DNA of 61,846 bases from a bacterium (GTDB lineage: Bacteria; Actinomycetota; Acidimicrobiia; Spongiisociales; Spongiisociaceae). The notes under the pieces were generated by a model. The model ran no database searches and was not told where the DNA came from. It saw nothing but the letters and a program-made list of their open reading frames with translations. Every line of letters begins with the position of its first letter. Position 1 is the first letter of the stretch. Made by a program: the position numbers and the translations under genes. Of the stretch, positions 1-8,244 are shown in pieces. The DNA lies in NCBI GenBank assembly GCA_028821235.1, contig JAPPGV010000035.1:1-61846 (forward strand). The letters run 5' to 3'.

Positions 1-54
1 CATAGTCCCAACATTCACATGCGGCTTATCCCGCACAAAACGCTCCTTACCCAT
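1..54 (-). CDS. tuf: Elongation factor Tu, N-terminal fragment (cut by window edge)
   Basis: The 18 visible codons read MGKERFVRDKPHVNVGTM, the start of EF-Tu just before the GHVDHGKT P-loop, which lies outside the window. EF-Tu is the GTPase that delivers aminoacyl-tRNA to the ribosome. A strong Shine-Dalgarno (GAGGAG) lies a few bases upstream of the ATG at 54. Three tRNA genes precede it on the same strand, which matches the tRNA-tuf operons known in several bacterial phyla. The match rests on only 18 residues, but they are distinctive. Confidence 0.85.
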   Translation of the reverse strand, partial: MGKERFVRDKPHVNVGTM

Positions 55-136
55 AACGATCCTCTCCTCGTGTAGCAGCTTGCTGGTACATACGTTCGGC
101 GGGCCGGCCATCCCGCGCAGGACAACCGACCGCTCG

Positions 137-210
137 TAGCGGCGGGCAGACTTGAACTGCCGACCTCTCGATTATGAGTCGAGCGCTCTTACCGACTGAG
201 CTACGCCGCC
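137..210 (-). tRNA. tRNA-Met (anticodon CAT)
   Basis: A 74-nt cloverleaf. The acceptor stem pairs GGCGGCG with CGCCGCT (one G-U), the T-arm is GGCAG-TTCAAGT-CTGCC, and the anticodon loop reads CTCATAA. The discriminator base is A and CCA is not encoded. The first pair is not the C1:A72 mismatch of initiators, so this is elongator tRNA-Met. A CAT-anticodon tRNA-Ile2 (lysidine-modified) cannot be fully excluded. It lies between tRNA-Thr and tuf in one transcription unit. Confidence 0.9.
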
Positions 211-248
211 TGGCCCTTAGGCAGGGCAGGCTGTTCACCTGCCTGCCG

Positions 249-322
249 AGCCCCCTTCCGGATTCGAACCGGAGACCTCCTCCTTACCATGGAGGCGCTC
301 TGGCCTACTGAGCTAAGGGGGC
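249..322 (-). tRNA. tRNA-Thr (anticodon GGT)
   Basis: A 74-nt cloverleaf with acceptor GCCCCCT/AGGGGGC, anticodon stem CCTCC/GGAGG and loop ATGGTAA, giving anticodon GGT. The T-loop is TTCGAAT, the discriminator base is T and CCA is not encoded. It is the middle tRNA of the Tyr-Thr-Met-tuf operon. Confidence 0.93.
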
Positions 323-355
323 CTGTTAGGGCGGACGACCAACCGTCCGCGCCGG

Positions 356-437
356 TGCCGGGAGAAGGATTCGAACCTCCGAAGGCATCGCCGGCAGATT
401 TACAGTCTGCTCCCTTTGGCCGCTCGGGCATCCCGGC
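356..437 (-). tRNA. tRNA-Tyr (anticodon GTA)
   Basis: An 82-nt class II tRNA with acceptor GCCGGGA/TCCCGGC, D-arm TGCCCGAGCGG, anticodon stem GCAGA/TCTGC around CTGTAAA (anticodon GTA), a long variable arm and a GTTCGAAT T-loop. The discriminator base is A and CCA is not encoded. It is the promoter-proximal gene of the tRNA-tuf operon. The 85 bp upstream (438-522) should hold the operon promoter, but I see no convincing -35/-10 pair there. Confidence 0.93.
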
Positions 438-522
438 ACGGGTGGCAGACGCCACCGGTTTCTGGCGCAAGAATGCTAGTCGCTCCGATCCGCCGCGGAA
501 ACAAGCACGCGGCGCCCGCCAA

Positions 523-1383
523 TCAGATCCGGTAGTACATGTTCTCGAGCCGGCGAACCCTCTCCTCGATGGGCGGATGGGTCGAGAACATCCGGCCGGC
601 TCCGGCCGGACGTCTCCGGCCGAACGCCTTGAGCGGGTCGGCGATGAAAAGCTGGCTGACTGCCGGATTCACGTCCATCGGTATCCGTCCCGATGCGCTT
701 CCGATCTTCTGCAAGGCCCGCGCCAGGCTGAGCGGCTGGCCCGTCATCTCGGCGCCCGAGCGATCGGCCTGGTACTCGCGAGCCCGCGAGATCGCCATCC
801 GGATCACCATGCCGGCCAGCGGCGCCAGGATCATTGCGGCCAGGGCCACCACCAGGCCGATCGCGTTGTTGTTGCGACGGCCTCCGCCCCCGAACCAGAA
901 GGCCATCCGGGCGAAGATGGACAGGGCGGCGGCGAGCATCGCGGCGATCGAAGAGATCAGGATGTCACGGTTGCGGACATGGGAGAGCTCGTGCGCGATT
1001 ACCCCTTCGAGTTCGTCATCCCGCATGATCTCGAGGATGCCCGTGGTGACGGCAACGGCGGCGTTCTTGGGATTGCGACCGGTGGCGAAGGCGTTGGGCT
1101 GGGCGGAATCGATCAGGTGGATAGAGGGCACGGGCATGTTCGACGAGGCGGCCAGGCGGCGCACCATGCCGTAGACCTTGGGCAGCTCCTTCTCGGTTAC
1201 GGGTCGGGCCCGGCTCATGGCGAGGGCCATCTTGGCGGAGAAGAAGTAGGCGCCGAGGTTGAGCAGGGCTGCGAACCCCAAACCGATGTATATGCCCTGG
1301 GAGCCGCCGAACAGCGCCCATCCGAGCATCCAGACGAGCGCGCTCATCAGGCTCAACAGCGCGACCGTCTTCAGGTTGTTCAT
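523..1383 (-). CDS. htpX: HtpX-type membrane zinc metalloprotease
   Basis: A 286-residue M48 protease that degrades damaged or misfolded membrane proteins. Visible: two hydrophobic N-terminal segments (about residues 7-48), the zinc motif HELSH (131-135), two more membrane segments (about 143-195) and AREYQAD (201-207), whose Glu is the third zinc ligand. The C-terminal FSTHPPIEERVRRL is typical of the family. The reading frame stays open 22 codons upstream, but MNNLKT at 1383 matches family N-termini and is used as the start. It is a single gene pointing toward the tRNA operon. The 133 bp upstream hold no other gene. Confidence 0.93.
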   Translation of the reverse strand: MNNLKTVALLSLMSALVWMLGWALFGGSQGIYIGLGFAALLNLGAYFFSAKMALAMSRARPVTEKELPKVYGMVRRLAASSNMPVPSIHLIDSAQPNAFATGRNPKNAAVAVTTGILEIMRDDELEGVIAHELSHVRNRDILISSIAAMLAAALSIFARMAFWFGGGGRRNNNAIGLVVALAAMILAPLAGMVIRMAISRAREYQADRSGAEMTGQPLSLARALQKIGSASGRIPMDVNPAVSQLFIADPLKAFGRRRPAGAGRMFSTHPPIEERVRRLENMYYRI

Positions 1384-1516
1384 GGTGATCGGATCATAAT
1401 GGTGCCAGGAGGGTACTGAAAAATGTCCAGTTGGCCAGGTGGCAGGCAATAAAACCCCAGGTCAAAGTGTCGTAAGCCAACCCTTCCCCGTCTCTTTCAG
1501 CACCCTCCCAGGACCG

Positions 1517-2590
1517 CTATCGGGTGGCCACCAGGACCCGGAAGTCGCCGAAACCCCGGGGGTGCAGCAGGGTGTCGATCTCGTTCACCCTCGACCGGAG
1601 ACGGAGCCGCTCGATCGGATCGCCGCCCCGCGCCTCCGCCAGTTCCCGCCGGCGTAGTTCCTCCCTCCTGGCGCCCAACCCCAGCTCGGACAGGAACTCG
1701 TCCTGGCGGCACAACCTCGTATGCATTCCCCGGTCGGTGGCGACTCTGGCCAGAGCCGAGAAGTCGACGTCGGCGGTTATGTCCATCGAGCCCGGTTCGT
1801 CGAGCGGATGCCGGGAGAGGTGATGGGCGCGGTAGGTACGCAGCGTCCCACCCCTACGCCGGCGGGGCAGGAGTCCTTCCGAAGTGTCCCCGTAGTCGAT
1901 GACCACGACCGCGCCGGCCTCGAGCAGATCGATCATCCGACCCATCCAGTCGCTGGCCGCCGGCTGGCACTCCACCACCCCACCGGCGGGCACATCTGCG
2001 GCATGCGCCTCCAGCCAGGCCAGCACATCGGGACGGGCGGGCGCCTCCACCAGCACCAGATCGGCGCCTTCTGACCAGACCCGGCGCTCCGACCAGCCCC
2101 CGTCCTCCGCCCGTACCGCAATTGCCACGGGAAGGTTGTCCACGACCTCGTTGGCGATGACCACTCCCCGGAAGCGATCCGGTTCCCGGCGGTCCGGCAC
2201 CACCTCGACAACCGGGAGCGCCTGGCGGAGTGCCTGCCGGGCCGCGGGAGAGGCCTCCAGCGCCACGGTTCGAGGCGTCCAGTCCAGCGCACCCAGCAGC
2301 GGAGACAGCAGGGTGCCCGACCCCGCGCCCACCTCCAGCAGGGTGAACCCGGCCGGGCGGCCCAGCCGCCGGAACTCCTGGCCCACGAAGCGGGCGAGCG
2401 TGGCCCCGAACTCGCCGCTCGTCTCGGGGCTGGTCAGGAAGTCCCCCTCGGCCCGGGACCGCAGCGGCCCCGAAGCGAAGTACCCGCCGTCGGGGTCGTA
2501 GAGCGCCATCTCCATGAAGCGGTCGAACGGGATCGGCCCCTCACGGTGGATCAGGCGGCGGATCCGCTCCTCGAGCCCGCTCCGCTTCAT
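1517..2590 (-). CDS. MidA/NDUFAF7-family SAM-dependent methyltransferase
   Basis: A 357-residue protein of the DUF185 family. Mitochondrial relatives methylate an arginine of a complex I subunit and are needed for complex I assembly; bacterial roles are less clear. Visible: the family start with IPFDRFMEMALYDPDGGYF (about 20-38), DFLTSPETS (50-58) and SAM motif I LLEVGAGSGTLL (84-95). A complex I operon lies in the same window at 48697-59130, but no direct link is shown. A minus-strand promoter-like TATAAT lies 37 bp upstream of the ATG. Confidence 0.88.
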   Translation of the reverse strand: MKRSGLEERIRRLIHREGPIPFDRFMEMALYDPDGGYFASGPLRSRAEGDFLTSPETSGEFGATLARFVGQEFRRLGRPAGFTLLEVGAGSGTLLSPLLGALDWTPRTVALEASPAARQALRQALPVVEVVPDRREPDRFRGVVIANEVVDNLPVAIAVRAEDGGWSERRVWSEGADLVLVEAPARPDVLAWLEAHAADVPAGGVVECQPAASDWMGRMIDLLEAGAVVVIDYGDTSEGLLPRRRRGGTLRTYRAHHLSRHPLDEPGSMDITADVDFSALARVATDRGMHTRLCRQDEFLSELGLGARREELRRRELAEARGGDPIERLRLRSRVNEIDTLLHPRGFGDFRVLVATR

Positions 2591-2605
2591 AACGAGCCCT
2601 CAGCG

Positions 2606-2661
2606 GTAGTTGCTAGTTAACATAGTATTATAGTGTCTAGAGACTAGCAATTGGAAACTAC
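2606..2661 (-). promoter_or_regulatory. AT-rich promoter/palindrome upstream of the MidA-type gene
   Basis: In GC-rich surroundings this 56-bp AT-rich patch holds a minus-strand TATAAT (2627-2632) and an interrupted palindrome. TTGCTAGT (2610-2617) pairs with ACTAGCAA (2643-2650), and GTAGTT with AACTAC further out. It could combine a -10 element for the gene starting at 2590 with a terminator or operator after the phosphorylase gene ending at 2658. No well-spaced -35 is obvious. Confidence 0.4.
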
Positions 2662-3482
2662 AAACTAGGCAACAGGGCGTCGAAGAGCGCCCGGAGATCT
2701 CCGGCTGCCCGGCCGGCCGTCTCGATGACCTCCTCGCCGGTGATCTTGCGGCCGGCCAACCCGGCGGCCCGGTTGGTACACAGCGAAATTCCCAGCACTT
2801 CCGCGCCCATGTGGCGAGCGGCGATGGCTTCCGGCACGGTGGACATCCCGATCAGGTCGGCGCCCAAAGTGATGGCCATCCTGATCTCGGCCGGGGTCTC
2901 GAACATCGGCCCGCGCCACCACATGTAGACACCTTCATGCATTGAGATCCCCACCGAGGAGGCGGCGGCGACGGCTTTCCGGCGCAGCGACGGCGAGTAC
3001 ACGTCGGTCATGTCGGGGAACCGGGTTCCGAGGCGTTCATCGTTGTCGCCGCGCAAGGGGCCGAGACCGGTCGGGTTGATGTGGTCGGTCAGGAGTACGA
3101 GATCGCCGGGATCGATGCCGGGCGTGCATCCACCGGAGGCGTTGGTTAGGACCACCTTGCGGGCGCCGGCCATGATGGCCGCTCGCACCGGAAAGACGAT
3201 CTCGGTCGGGCTGTAGCCCTCGAAGTGATGGACCCGGCCCGAGTAGAGCAACACCCGGTTGCCGCCCATCTCGAGGGAGTAGGCCGTGCCGGCGTGCCCG
3301 GGTGCAGATGGTTGCGGGAAGCCAGGTATCTCCGAGTACGGGACCGCCACCGCCCCGTCGAGGGTGTCGGGATAGCCGCCGAGACCCGAGCCCAGCACGG
3401 CCACCACATCGTGGGCGTCCCGCCCGGTGAGCCGGTTGAGGACCTCCGCCGCCTCCGTGAGACGCTGGTACAGATCGCCCAT
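2658..3482 (-). CDS. Purine nucleoside phosphorylase (trimeric PNP/MTAP family)
   Basis: A 274-residue enzyme that splits purine nucleosides with phosphate into base and (deoxy)ribose-1-phosphate. Visible: VLGSGLGGYPDTL (phosphate-binding loop), GRVHHFEGYSP, VLTNASGGC, and MSTVPEAIAARHMGAEVLGIS, all characteristic of the trimeric PNP/MTA-phosphorylase family. The frame opens at 3533, inside the upstream gene. ATG 3482 is preceded by GAGGTGG at good spacing and is used. With the next gene upstream it forms a phosphorylase pair at the end of the nucleoside operon. It could act on inosine, guanosine or 5'-modified inosines; motifs alone do not settle which. Confidence 0.9.
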   Translation of the reverse strand: MGDLYQRLTEAAEVLNRLTGRDAHDVVAVLGSGLGGYPDTLDGAVAVPYSEIPGFPQPSAPGHAGTAYSLEMGGNRVLLYSGRVHHFEGYSPTEIVFPVRAAIMAGARKVVLTNASGGCTPGIDPGDLVLLTDHINPTGLGPLRGDNDERLGTRFPDMTDVYSPSLRRKAVAAASSVGISMHEGVYMWWRGPMFETPAEIRMAITLGADLIGMSTVPEAIAARHMGAEVLGISLCTNRAAGLAGRKITGEEVIETAGRAAGDLRALFDALLPSL

Positions 3483-3513
3483 TACCACCTCGTATCCGCT
3501 GCCGGACGGCCGG

Positions 3514-4239
3514 TCAGCCGTCGATGAGGGCATCCAGTCCGATGTCGATCATCGCCTCCACCGCGTCATAGACCACCTGGCGGTGCGGATCGTAACCACC
3601 CTCCTCCCTGTGTAGGGGATTGCCGTCCGCCACCAGCACCGCCCCGGTGGTCACCGAGTTGAGCGAGCCATTGACGAACAGGGCGGCACACTCCATCTCG
3701 ACCGCGATGGCGCCCGCCCGGTGCCAGAACTCCAGGTCGCCTCCGAGAACCTCGCCCGGATAGAACAGCGAGTGGGTGAGCACCACGCCCTCGTGGGAGT
3801 GGTGCTCGGTGGATGCCACCGCCCGGCGGATCGCGGTGACCACGTCTACCGAAGCGAGCGCCGGGAAGGGCGCGGGGACCATGGCGTCGGTGACACCGTC
3901 GGCGCGGATGGCGCCGGTGACGATCACGAGATCGCCGTCCTCGACCTCGACGGCGAGACCCCCGCAGGTTCCGGTCCGGATGATCCGGCGGACGCCGGCG
4001 CGGCTCAACTCCTCGAACACGATGACCGCTCCCGGCGATCCCACGCCGTGCGAAGCCACGGCCACGTCGACGCCTCGATGGGTCCCTCCGTAGGTCACGT
4101 ACTCCCGGAAGCTGCCCAGCAGGCGACGGCCCTCGAGGCGCCGGGAGGCCAGCTCCGCCCGGGCGGGATCGCCCATCACCAGCACCCGCTCGGGCACCTC
4201 ATCCGGATCCACCCGAAGGATCGGGGTCAGCTCAGCCAT
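3514..4239 (-). CDS. Uridine phosphorylase/DeoD-type nucleoside phosphorylase
   Basis: A 241-residue hexameric-type (NP-I family) nucleoside phosphorylase. Visible: VMGDPARAEL (phosphate-binding region, about 20-29), SHGVGSPGAVIVFEEL, IIRTGTCGGL, and AVEMECAALFV, whose MEC/MEN motif contacts the ribose. The family includes uridine phosphorylase, DeoD and MTA/SAH-type enzymes. It lies 31 bp upstream of the trimeric PNP and 28 bp downstream of the aldolase-SDR gene, on the same strand. Two phosphorylases of different folds side by side suggest complementary purine and pyrimidine, or 5'-modified, nucleoside specificity. Confidence 0.87.
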   Translation of the reverse strand: MAELTPILRVDPDEVPERVLVMGDPARAELASRRLEGRRLLGSFREYVTYGGTHRGVDVAVASHGVGSPGAVIVFEELSRAGVRRIIRTGTCGGLAVEVEDGDLVIVTGAIRADGVTDAMVPAPFPALASVDVVTAIRRAVASTEHHSHEGVVLTHSLFYPGEVLGGDLEFWHRAGAIAVEMECAALFVNGSLNSVTTGAVLVADGNPLHREEGGYDPHRQVVYDAVEAMIDIGLDALIDG

Positions 4240-4267
4240 CCAAACACCTCCTCGACCGGCAGCCTAT

Positions 4268-6241
4268 TCAGACCACCCGTTCGTTGCCGCCGTCCACGGG
4301 GACCTGCGCTCCCGTGGTCACCGCGAACACATCCCCGCACAGCTCGGTCACCACCCTGGCGACCGCGGCAGACGTCACCTCGGCGGACAGCAGGTTCCGG
4401 GTCCGGTACTCGGCCTCGCTGAGCCCGTAGGCAGCGGCCCGCTCGGCGATCAGACCCTCGTCCCAGAGTCCGGTGTCGAACACCCCGTCCGGGTGGACCA
4501 GGTTGACCCGGATCCCGTCATCCGCCCACTCGAGAGCCGCCACCCGGGCCAGCTGGGTGACGGCCGCCTTCGACGCGGAGTAGGCAGCCGCGCCGCGGCC
4601 GGGAGCGGCGACGTTCTTGGATGCGATCACAACCACCCGGCCTCCCACCGGGGAACAGGCCAGGAAGGGATGGACCGCGGCGAGGAGGGTGGCCACGGCG
4701 TCCGCGTTGACGGACAGGGTCGCCCGCCACCGGTCCTCGTCGAGCTCGCCGACCGGCTGGGCCTTGCCGAACACCCCGGCCGCCGGCACCACGATGTCGA
4801 TGCCTCCGAACCGCTGCACCCCCGCATCGATCGCCGCCTGCTGGGCGGCGCCGTCGGTGACGTCCACCGCCACGCCCAGCCAGGCCGGGCCATTGAAGGC
4901 GCGCACCACCGCTCCGTCACGGTCCAGACCGACCACCGCACAGCCCCTCGACAGCAGGGCCGCAGCGCAGGCCCGGCCGATGCCCGAAGCGGCTCCGGTC
5001 ACCACCGCCACCATGCCGGCGAACTCCGGAGGCCTGCCCGCCCGGCGCAGTTTGGCCTGCTCCAGATCCCAGTACTCGCAGTCGAACAGATGGCCCGCCT
5101 CCAGCGCCACGTACCCGCCCAGATGGTCCTCGGCGCGTTCTAGAACGGGCATGGTGTGCTGGTAGATGTCGGCAGCGATCCCGGAGGCCTTGGCGGTCTC
5201 GCCCACGGTCAGAAGACCCAACTCCCTGTCCACCACCACCCGCGGCGCCGGATCGAGCATGGTCAACTCGGTCCGGGCGCGGTGCCGGTTCTCCTCGAAG
5301 TAGCGGCAGTACCTGTCCACGTAGGCGTCCACATCGGTGCCCACCATGGGAAACCGCTTGGTCCGGATGACGTGGTCGGGAGTGAGCGGGCCCCGGTTCG
5401 CCAGGCTCTCCAGGTCGGACCGGCCCACGAAGCGGGACGCCGCGGCGTTCGTATGGCGGGTCATGATCATCGGCTTGCCTGCCGCAGCCGAGATCTGGTT
5501 GCGGAGCCGGGCCAGCGCTACCGGCGCTGCCGGAGGGAGACCCGCCTCGTCTTGGGAAGGCGCCAGCGGGGCGCGGGCGTCGAGCCACTCCTCGGCCCTG
5601 GTGATCAGCTCGATATGGCGGCCGTATGCCTCCTTCGTGGTATCCCCGAAGGTGAACAGGCCATGGTTGAGGAGAACCATTCCGGTGGCGCCCTCGTGCG
5701 GCTGATCGCGCCAGATCTCCACCACCAGCCGGGCCAGGTCGAAGCCGGGCATGACGTAGGGCACCACCAGCACGTCGCCTCCGAATACCTCCCGGATCCG
5801 CCCCTCCCCGTCGGCCAGGTTGGTGAGGGTGACGATCACGTCCGCATGGCTGTGCTGGACGGCCCGGTAGGGCAGGAAGGCGTGCAGCAGGGTCTCGACC
5901 GAAGGTTGCGGGGCGGCCGGGTCGAGCCGGGCGGCGGACAGCTCCCGCATCATGTCCGGGTCGGAGAGCCAGTCGAGCGACAGCAGGTCCTGGAGCCGGT
6001 CGACGGGCAGGGGTGTGAAGCCCGGCGCTTCGATGGTGGCCAGGTCCCACCCCGAGCCCTTCACGTAGAGAGCGTCGATGGTGCGTCCGGTTATGTCATG
6101 AAAGGGCGCCTTGACGGATGTGTTGCCGCCGCCGTGCAGCACGAGGAAGGGGTCGCTCCCCAGCAGGCGGGATCCGTAGACACACTCGCCCAGCGGCCCC
6201 TCGAATGCCGCCGCCTCAGCGTCGTCCCACCTGTCATCCAT
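4268..6241 (-). CDS. Bifunctional class II aldolase / short-chain dehydrogenase
   Basis: A 657-residue fusion. The N-terminal half is a zinc-dependent class II aldolase/adducin domain: HGGGNTSVK (about 36-44), VKGSGWDL, QHSHADVI with metal-binding His residues, and LLNHGLFTFGD. The C-terminal quarter is an SDR with the TGAASGIG nucleotide loop and catalytic YSASK. Relatives are called rhamnulose-1-phosphate aldolase/dehydrogenases, releasing DHAP and an aldehyde that the SDR domain may oxidise or reduce. No rhamnose genes are nearby. Next to an MTA-type deaminase, phosphorylases and an MtnA-type isomerase, cleavage of a 5-substituted ribulose-1-phosphate is the more likely job here (inference). 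Confidence 0.85.
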   Translation of the reverse strand: MDDRWDDAEAAAFEGPLGECVYGSRLLGSDPFLVLHGGGNTSVKAPFHDITGRTIDALYVKGSGWDLATIEAPGFTPLPVDRLQDLLSLDWLSDPDMMRELSAARLDPAAPQPSVETLLHAFLPYRAVQHSHADVIVTLTNLADGEGRIREVFGGDVLVVPYVMPGFDLARLVVEIWRDQPHEGATGMVLLNHGLFTFGDTTKEAYGRHIELITRAEEWLDARAPLAPSQDEAGLPPAAPVALARLRNQISAAAGKPMIMTRHTNAAASRFVGRSDLESLANRGPLTPDHVIRTKRFPMVGTDVDAYVDRYCRYFEENRHRARTELTMLDPAPRVVVDRELGLLTVGETAKASGIAADIYQHTMPVLERAEDHLGGYVALEAGHLFDCEYWDLEQAKLRRAGRPPEFAGMVAVVTGAASGIGRACAAALLSRGCAVVGLDRDGAVVRAFNGPAWLGVAVDVTDGAAQQAAIDAGVQRFGGIDIVVPAAGVFGKAQPVGELDEDRWRATLSVNADAVATLLAAVHPFLACSPVGGRVVVIASKNVAAPGRGAAAYSASKAAVTQLARVAALEWADDGIRVNLVHPDGVFDTGLWDEGLIAERAAAYGLSEAEYRTRNLLSAEVTSAAVARVVTELCGDVFAVTTGAQVPVDGGNERVV

Positions 6242-6301
6242 CAGAATCTCCCAAGCCGTGCCGGGGCAAGACTAGAGACCAGAACCGGTGGCCGGTCAGG
6301 A

Positions 6302-6604
6302 TCAGGCGATGCGGGTCATCCGGGTGACCACCACCGACTCGGTATGGTCCGCAATGGCGGCCAGGCCATCGGCGATGTGGGGTTCGTCGAGGTGCGCGTC
6401 GAGGTCGGCTTCGCTACGCCAGAGGGCGACGAAGCAGAAGAGCCCGGGTTCGCTGCCGACCTCGTGGAGCCGGTAAACGAGGCAACCCTCTTCCTCGCGG
6501 GTGGGCGCGACCATCGCGATGAGCGCGTCCCGTACGGTCTCCTCCGATCCGGGAACGGCCCGCACCCGGGCTACGGCTGTGAGAGCGCCCGCCATGGATT
6601 TCAA
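6302..6604 (-). CDS. Antibiotic biosynthesis monooxygenase (ABM) domain protein
   Basis: A 100-residue single-domain ferredoxin-like protein of the ABM/YgiN type. Such proteins are small dimeric oxygenases or aldehyde/quinol-handling enzymes, often of unknown substrate. Visible: VARVRAVPGSEETVRDAL, then EEEGCLVYRLHEV, FCFVALWRSEADLDAHLDEPHI. The TTG at 6604 has a fair Shine-Dalgarno (GGAAGG) 9 nt upstream and is used; an ATG three codons in (6595) is an alternative. It sits between the SDRs and the aldolase fusion. A role in detoxifying a reactive product of the pathway is possible but unproven. Confidence 0.8.
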   Translation of the reverse strand: MKSMAGALTAVARVRAVPGSEETVRDALIAMVAPTREEEGCLVYRLHEVGSEPGLFCFVALWRSEADLDAHLDEPHIADGLAAIADHTESVVVTRMTRIA

Positions 6605-6647
6605 CTGTACCGCCCTTCCCGCCTCGGGAACAGGAGTGAGTCAGGGT

Positions 6648-7430
6648 TCAGTACCAGGTGTCGCCGCCGTCCACGTTGATGGCCTGGCCCCGGATTATGT
6701 GCGCCGCGTCCGACAGCAGGAAGGCGATCACCCGGCCCACCTCCATCGGGGTGATGCGCCTGCCCAACTGCGCCGGCCCCATCGATCCCAGCAGCTCGTC
6801 GGACGGGATGTCGAGCCGGGGCGAGAGCCACTCGGCCACCCCGGCCAGCATGGGGGTGTCGACCCCGCCCGGGCAGACCGCGTTGACGTTGATGCCGTGC
6901 TCGGCCCACTCCATGGACAGGGACCGGGTGAGGCCGAGGACCGCCGACTTGGAGGCGTTGTAGGCGGCCATGTTGCGGTAACCCACCTTGCCGCAGTTGG
7001 ACGCCACGTTGACGATGCTGCCCCCGCCCGAGGCCTTGAGCCGCTTCCCGACAGCCTGGGCGACCAGGAACGACCCGGTGACGTTGATCTCGAGCTGGTG
7101 GTTCCAGTCGGGACCGGTGGCCTCCCAGGCCTCGTCGAGCGTCACCACCCCGGCGTTGTTGACCGCGCCGTCGATGCGGCCGAAGTGCTGCACCGTGCTC
7201 TCCACCGCCGACTCGACCTCGTCCGCATCGGACACGTCGGCCCGGAAGGCGGCGGACGATGTCCCGGTCGACCCGACCCTGCGGGCCGTCGCTCGGGCGC
7301 CGTCCAGGTCAACGTCCACCAGCGCCACCATCCCGCCGGCCTCGACGATGGCTCGGGCGATCCCCTCCCCGATCCCGCCGGCCGCCCCGGTCACCAGGTA
7401 GGCCCGGCCCTCGAGGCTGGTCGCGTTCAC
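6648..7430 (-). CDS. Short-chain dehydrogenase/reductase (first of a pair)
   Basis: A 260-residue classical SDR: TGAAGGIG nucleotide-binding loop near the N-terminus, acidic DVD after beta-2 suggesting NAD(H), NNAG, an active-site Ser region (IVNVASN), catalytic YNASK, and a C-terminal INVDGGDTW. GTG 7430 is the start, preceded by GAGG 8 nt upstream. It follows a second SDR by only 10 bp. Substrate cannot be read from sequence; an alcohol/aldehyde or polyol tied to the nucleoside-sugar pathway is the contextual guess. Confidence 0.87.
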   Translation of the reverse strand: MNATSLEGRAYLVTGAAGGIGEGIARAIVEAGGMVALVDVDLDGARATARRVGSTGTSSAAFRADVSDADEVESAVESTVQHFGRIDGAVNNAGVVTLDEAWEATGPDWNHQLEINVTGSFLVAQAVGKRLKASGGGSIVNVASNCGKVGYRNMAAYNASKSAVLGLTRSLSMEWAEHGINVNAVCPGGVDTPMLAGVAEWLSPRLDIPSDELLGSMGPAQLGRRITPMEVGRVIAFLLSDAAHIIRGQAINVDGGDTWY

Positions 7431-7440
7431 GGGAACGACC

Positions 7441-8244
7441 TCACCAGGTGGGATTGGCCATCACGCCGCCGTCCACCACCAGCTCCGCACCGGTGATCCA
7501 CCGGGCCAGGTCGGAGCAGAGGAACACGCAGGCGTCCCCGATGTCCTCGCGGGTGCCGAGGCGCCCCAGCGGGCAGGCCTTCTCCCAGCGCCCTACCCCA
7601 TCCGGCCAGGCATCTTCGATGCCGGGACGGGAGATCAGGCCGGGAGAGACCACGTTGACCCGGACCCCGGCGCCGCCGTAGGTCTGGGCCGCGGCCCGTG
7701 CTTGCATGATCATCCCGGCCTTGGAAACCGAGTAGTGCCCGTGCCCGGGCGCCGGGTAGCTCCCCTCTATGGAGGCGATATGGACGATCGACCCTCCCGA
7801 TTCCTGGGCGGCCATCGCGGCCGCCGCGGCCTGGGTCAGCCGGTGGGTGGCAGTGAGGTTGGTGGCGATCATCTCCGACCATTCGCTATCGGTCAGTTCG
7901 GCGAAGCCGGCCACCGTCTGGATAGCGGCGTTGTTGACCAGGCCGTCCAGCCGGCCGTAACGCTCCAGAGCCGTGTCGACGAGGAGGCGCGGCGCGCCGG
8001 AGTCGGTCAGGTCGGCGGTCACCACCAGCCCGGGCCGTCCGGAGCGGCCGGTGATGGGCTCGGCCGGCGAGGACCGCGTGTGGGAGACCACCGTGGCGCC
8101 GGCCGCGGCCATCCTCGCGGCGATACCGGCCCCGATGTTGCCCCCGGCGCCGGTCACGGCCACCACCCGGCCGTCCAGGGAGATCAGCTCGTCCGGCGCC
8201 CCCAGGGGGCCCGACGCCGGCGCGCCGGAGCTACTCCCTGGCAT
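7441..8244 (-). CDS. Short-chain dehydrogenase/reductase (second of a pair)
   Basis: A 267-residue SDR with TGAGGNIG, NNAA, IVHIASIEG, catalytic YSVSK and a C-terminal LVVDGG. The N-terminus has about 25 extra residues rich in Gly, Ser, Ala and Pro before the Rossmann fold, so the true start may be further in. The chosen ATG 8244 overlaps the upstream cupin gene by 14 nt and lacks a clear Shine-Dalgarno. It is only distantly similar to the neighbouring SDR, so the pair need not be a recent duplication. Confidence 0.83.
   Translation of the reverse strand: MPGSSSGAPASGPLGAPDELISLDGRVVAVTGAGGNIGAGIAARMAAAGATVVSHTRSSPAEPITGRSGRPGLVVTADLTDSGAPRLLVDTALERYGRLDGLVNNAAIQTVAGFAELTDSEWSEMIATNLTATHRLTQAAAAAMAAQESGGSIVHIASIEGSYPAPGHGHYSVSKAGMIMQARAAAQTYGGAGVRVNVVSPGLISRPGIEDAWPDGVGRWEKACPLGRLGTREDIGDACVFLCSDLARWITGAELVVDGGVMANPTW

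Noticed and set aside
4268-6241. Rhamnose catabolism gene (RhaD-type)
   Set aside because: No rhamnose isomerase, kinase or transporter is nearby. The neighbours are nucleoside genes, so a specific rhamnose label is not supported.
5156-6679. 507-codon plus-strand frame over the aldolase-SDR gene
   Set aside because: Low-complexity Gly/His/Val-rich translation. The minus strand has a complete two-domain enzyme with all motifs.
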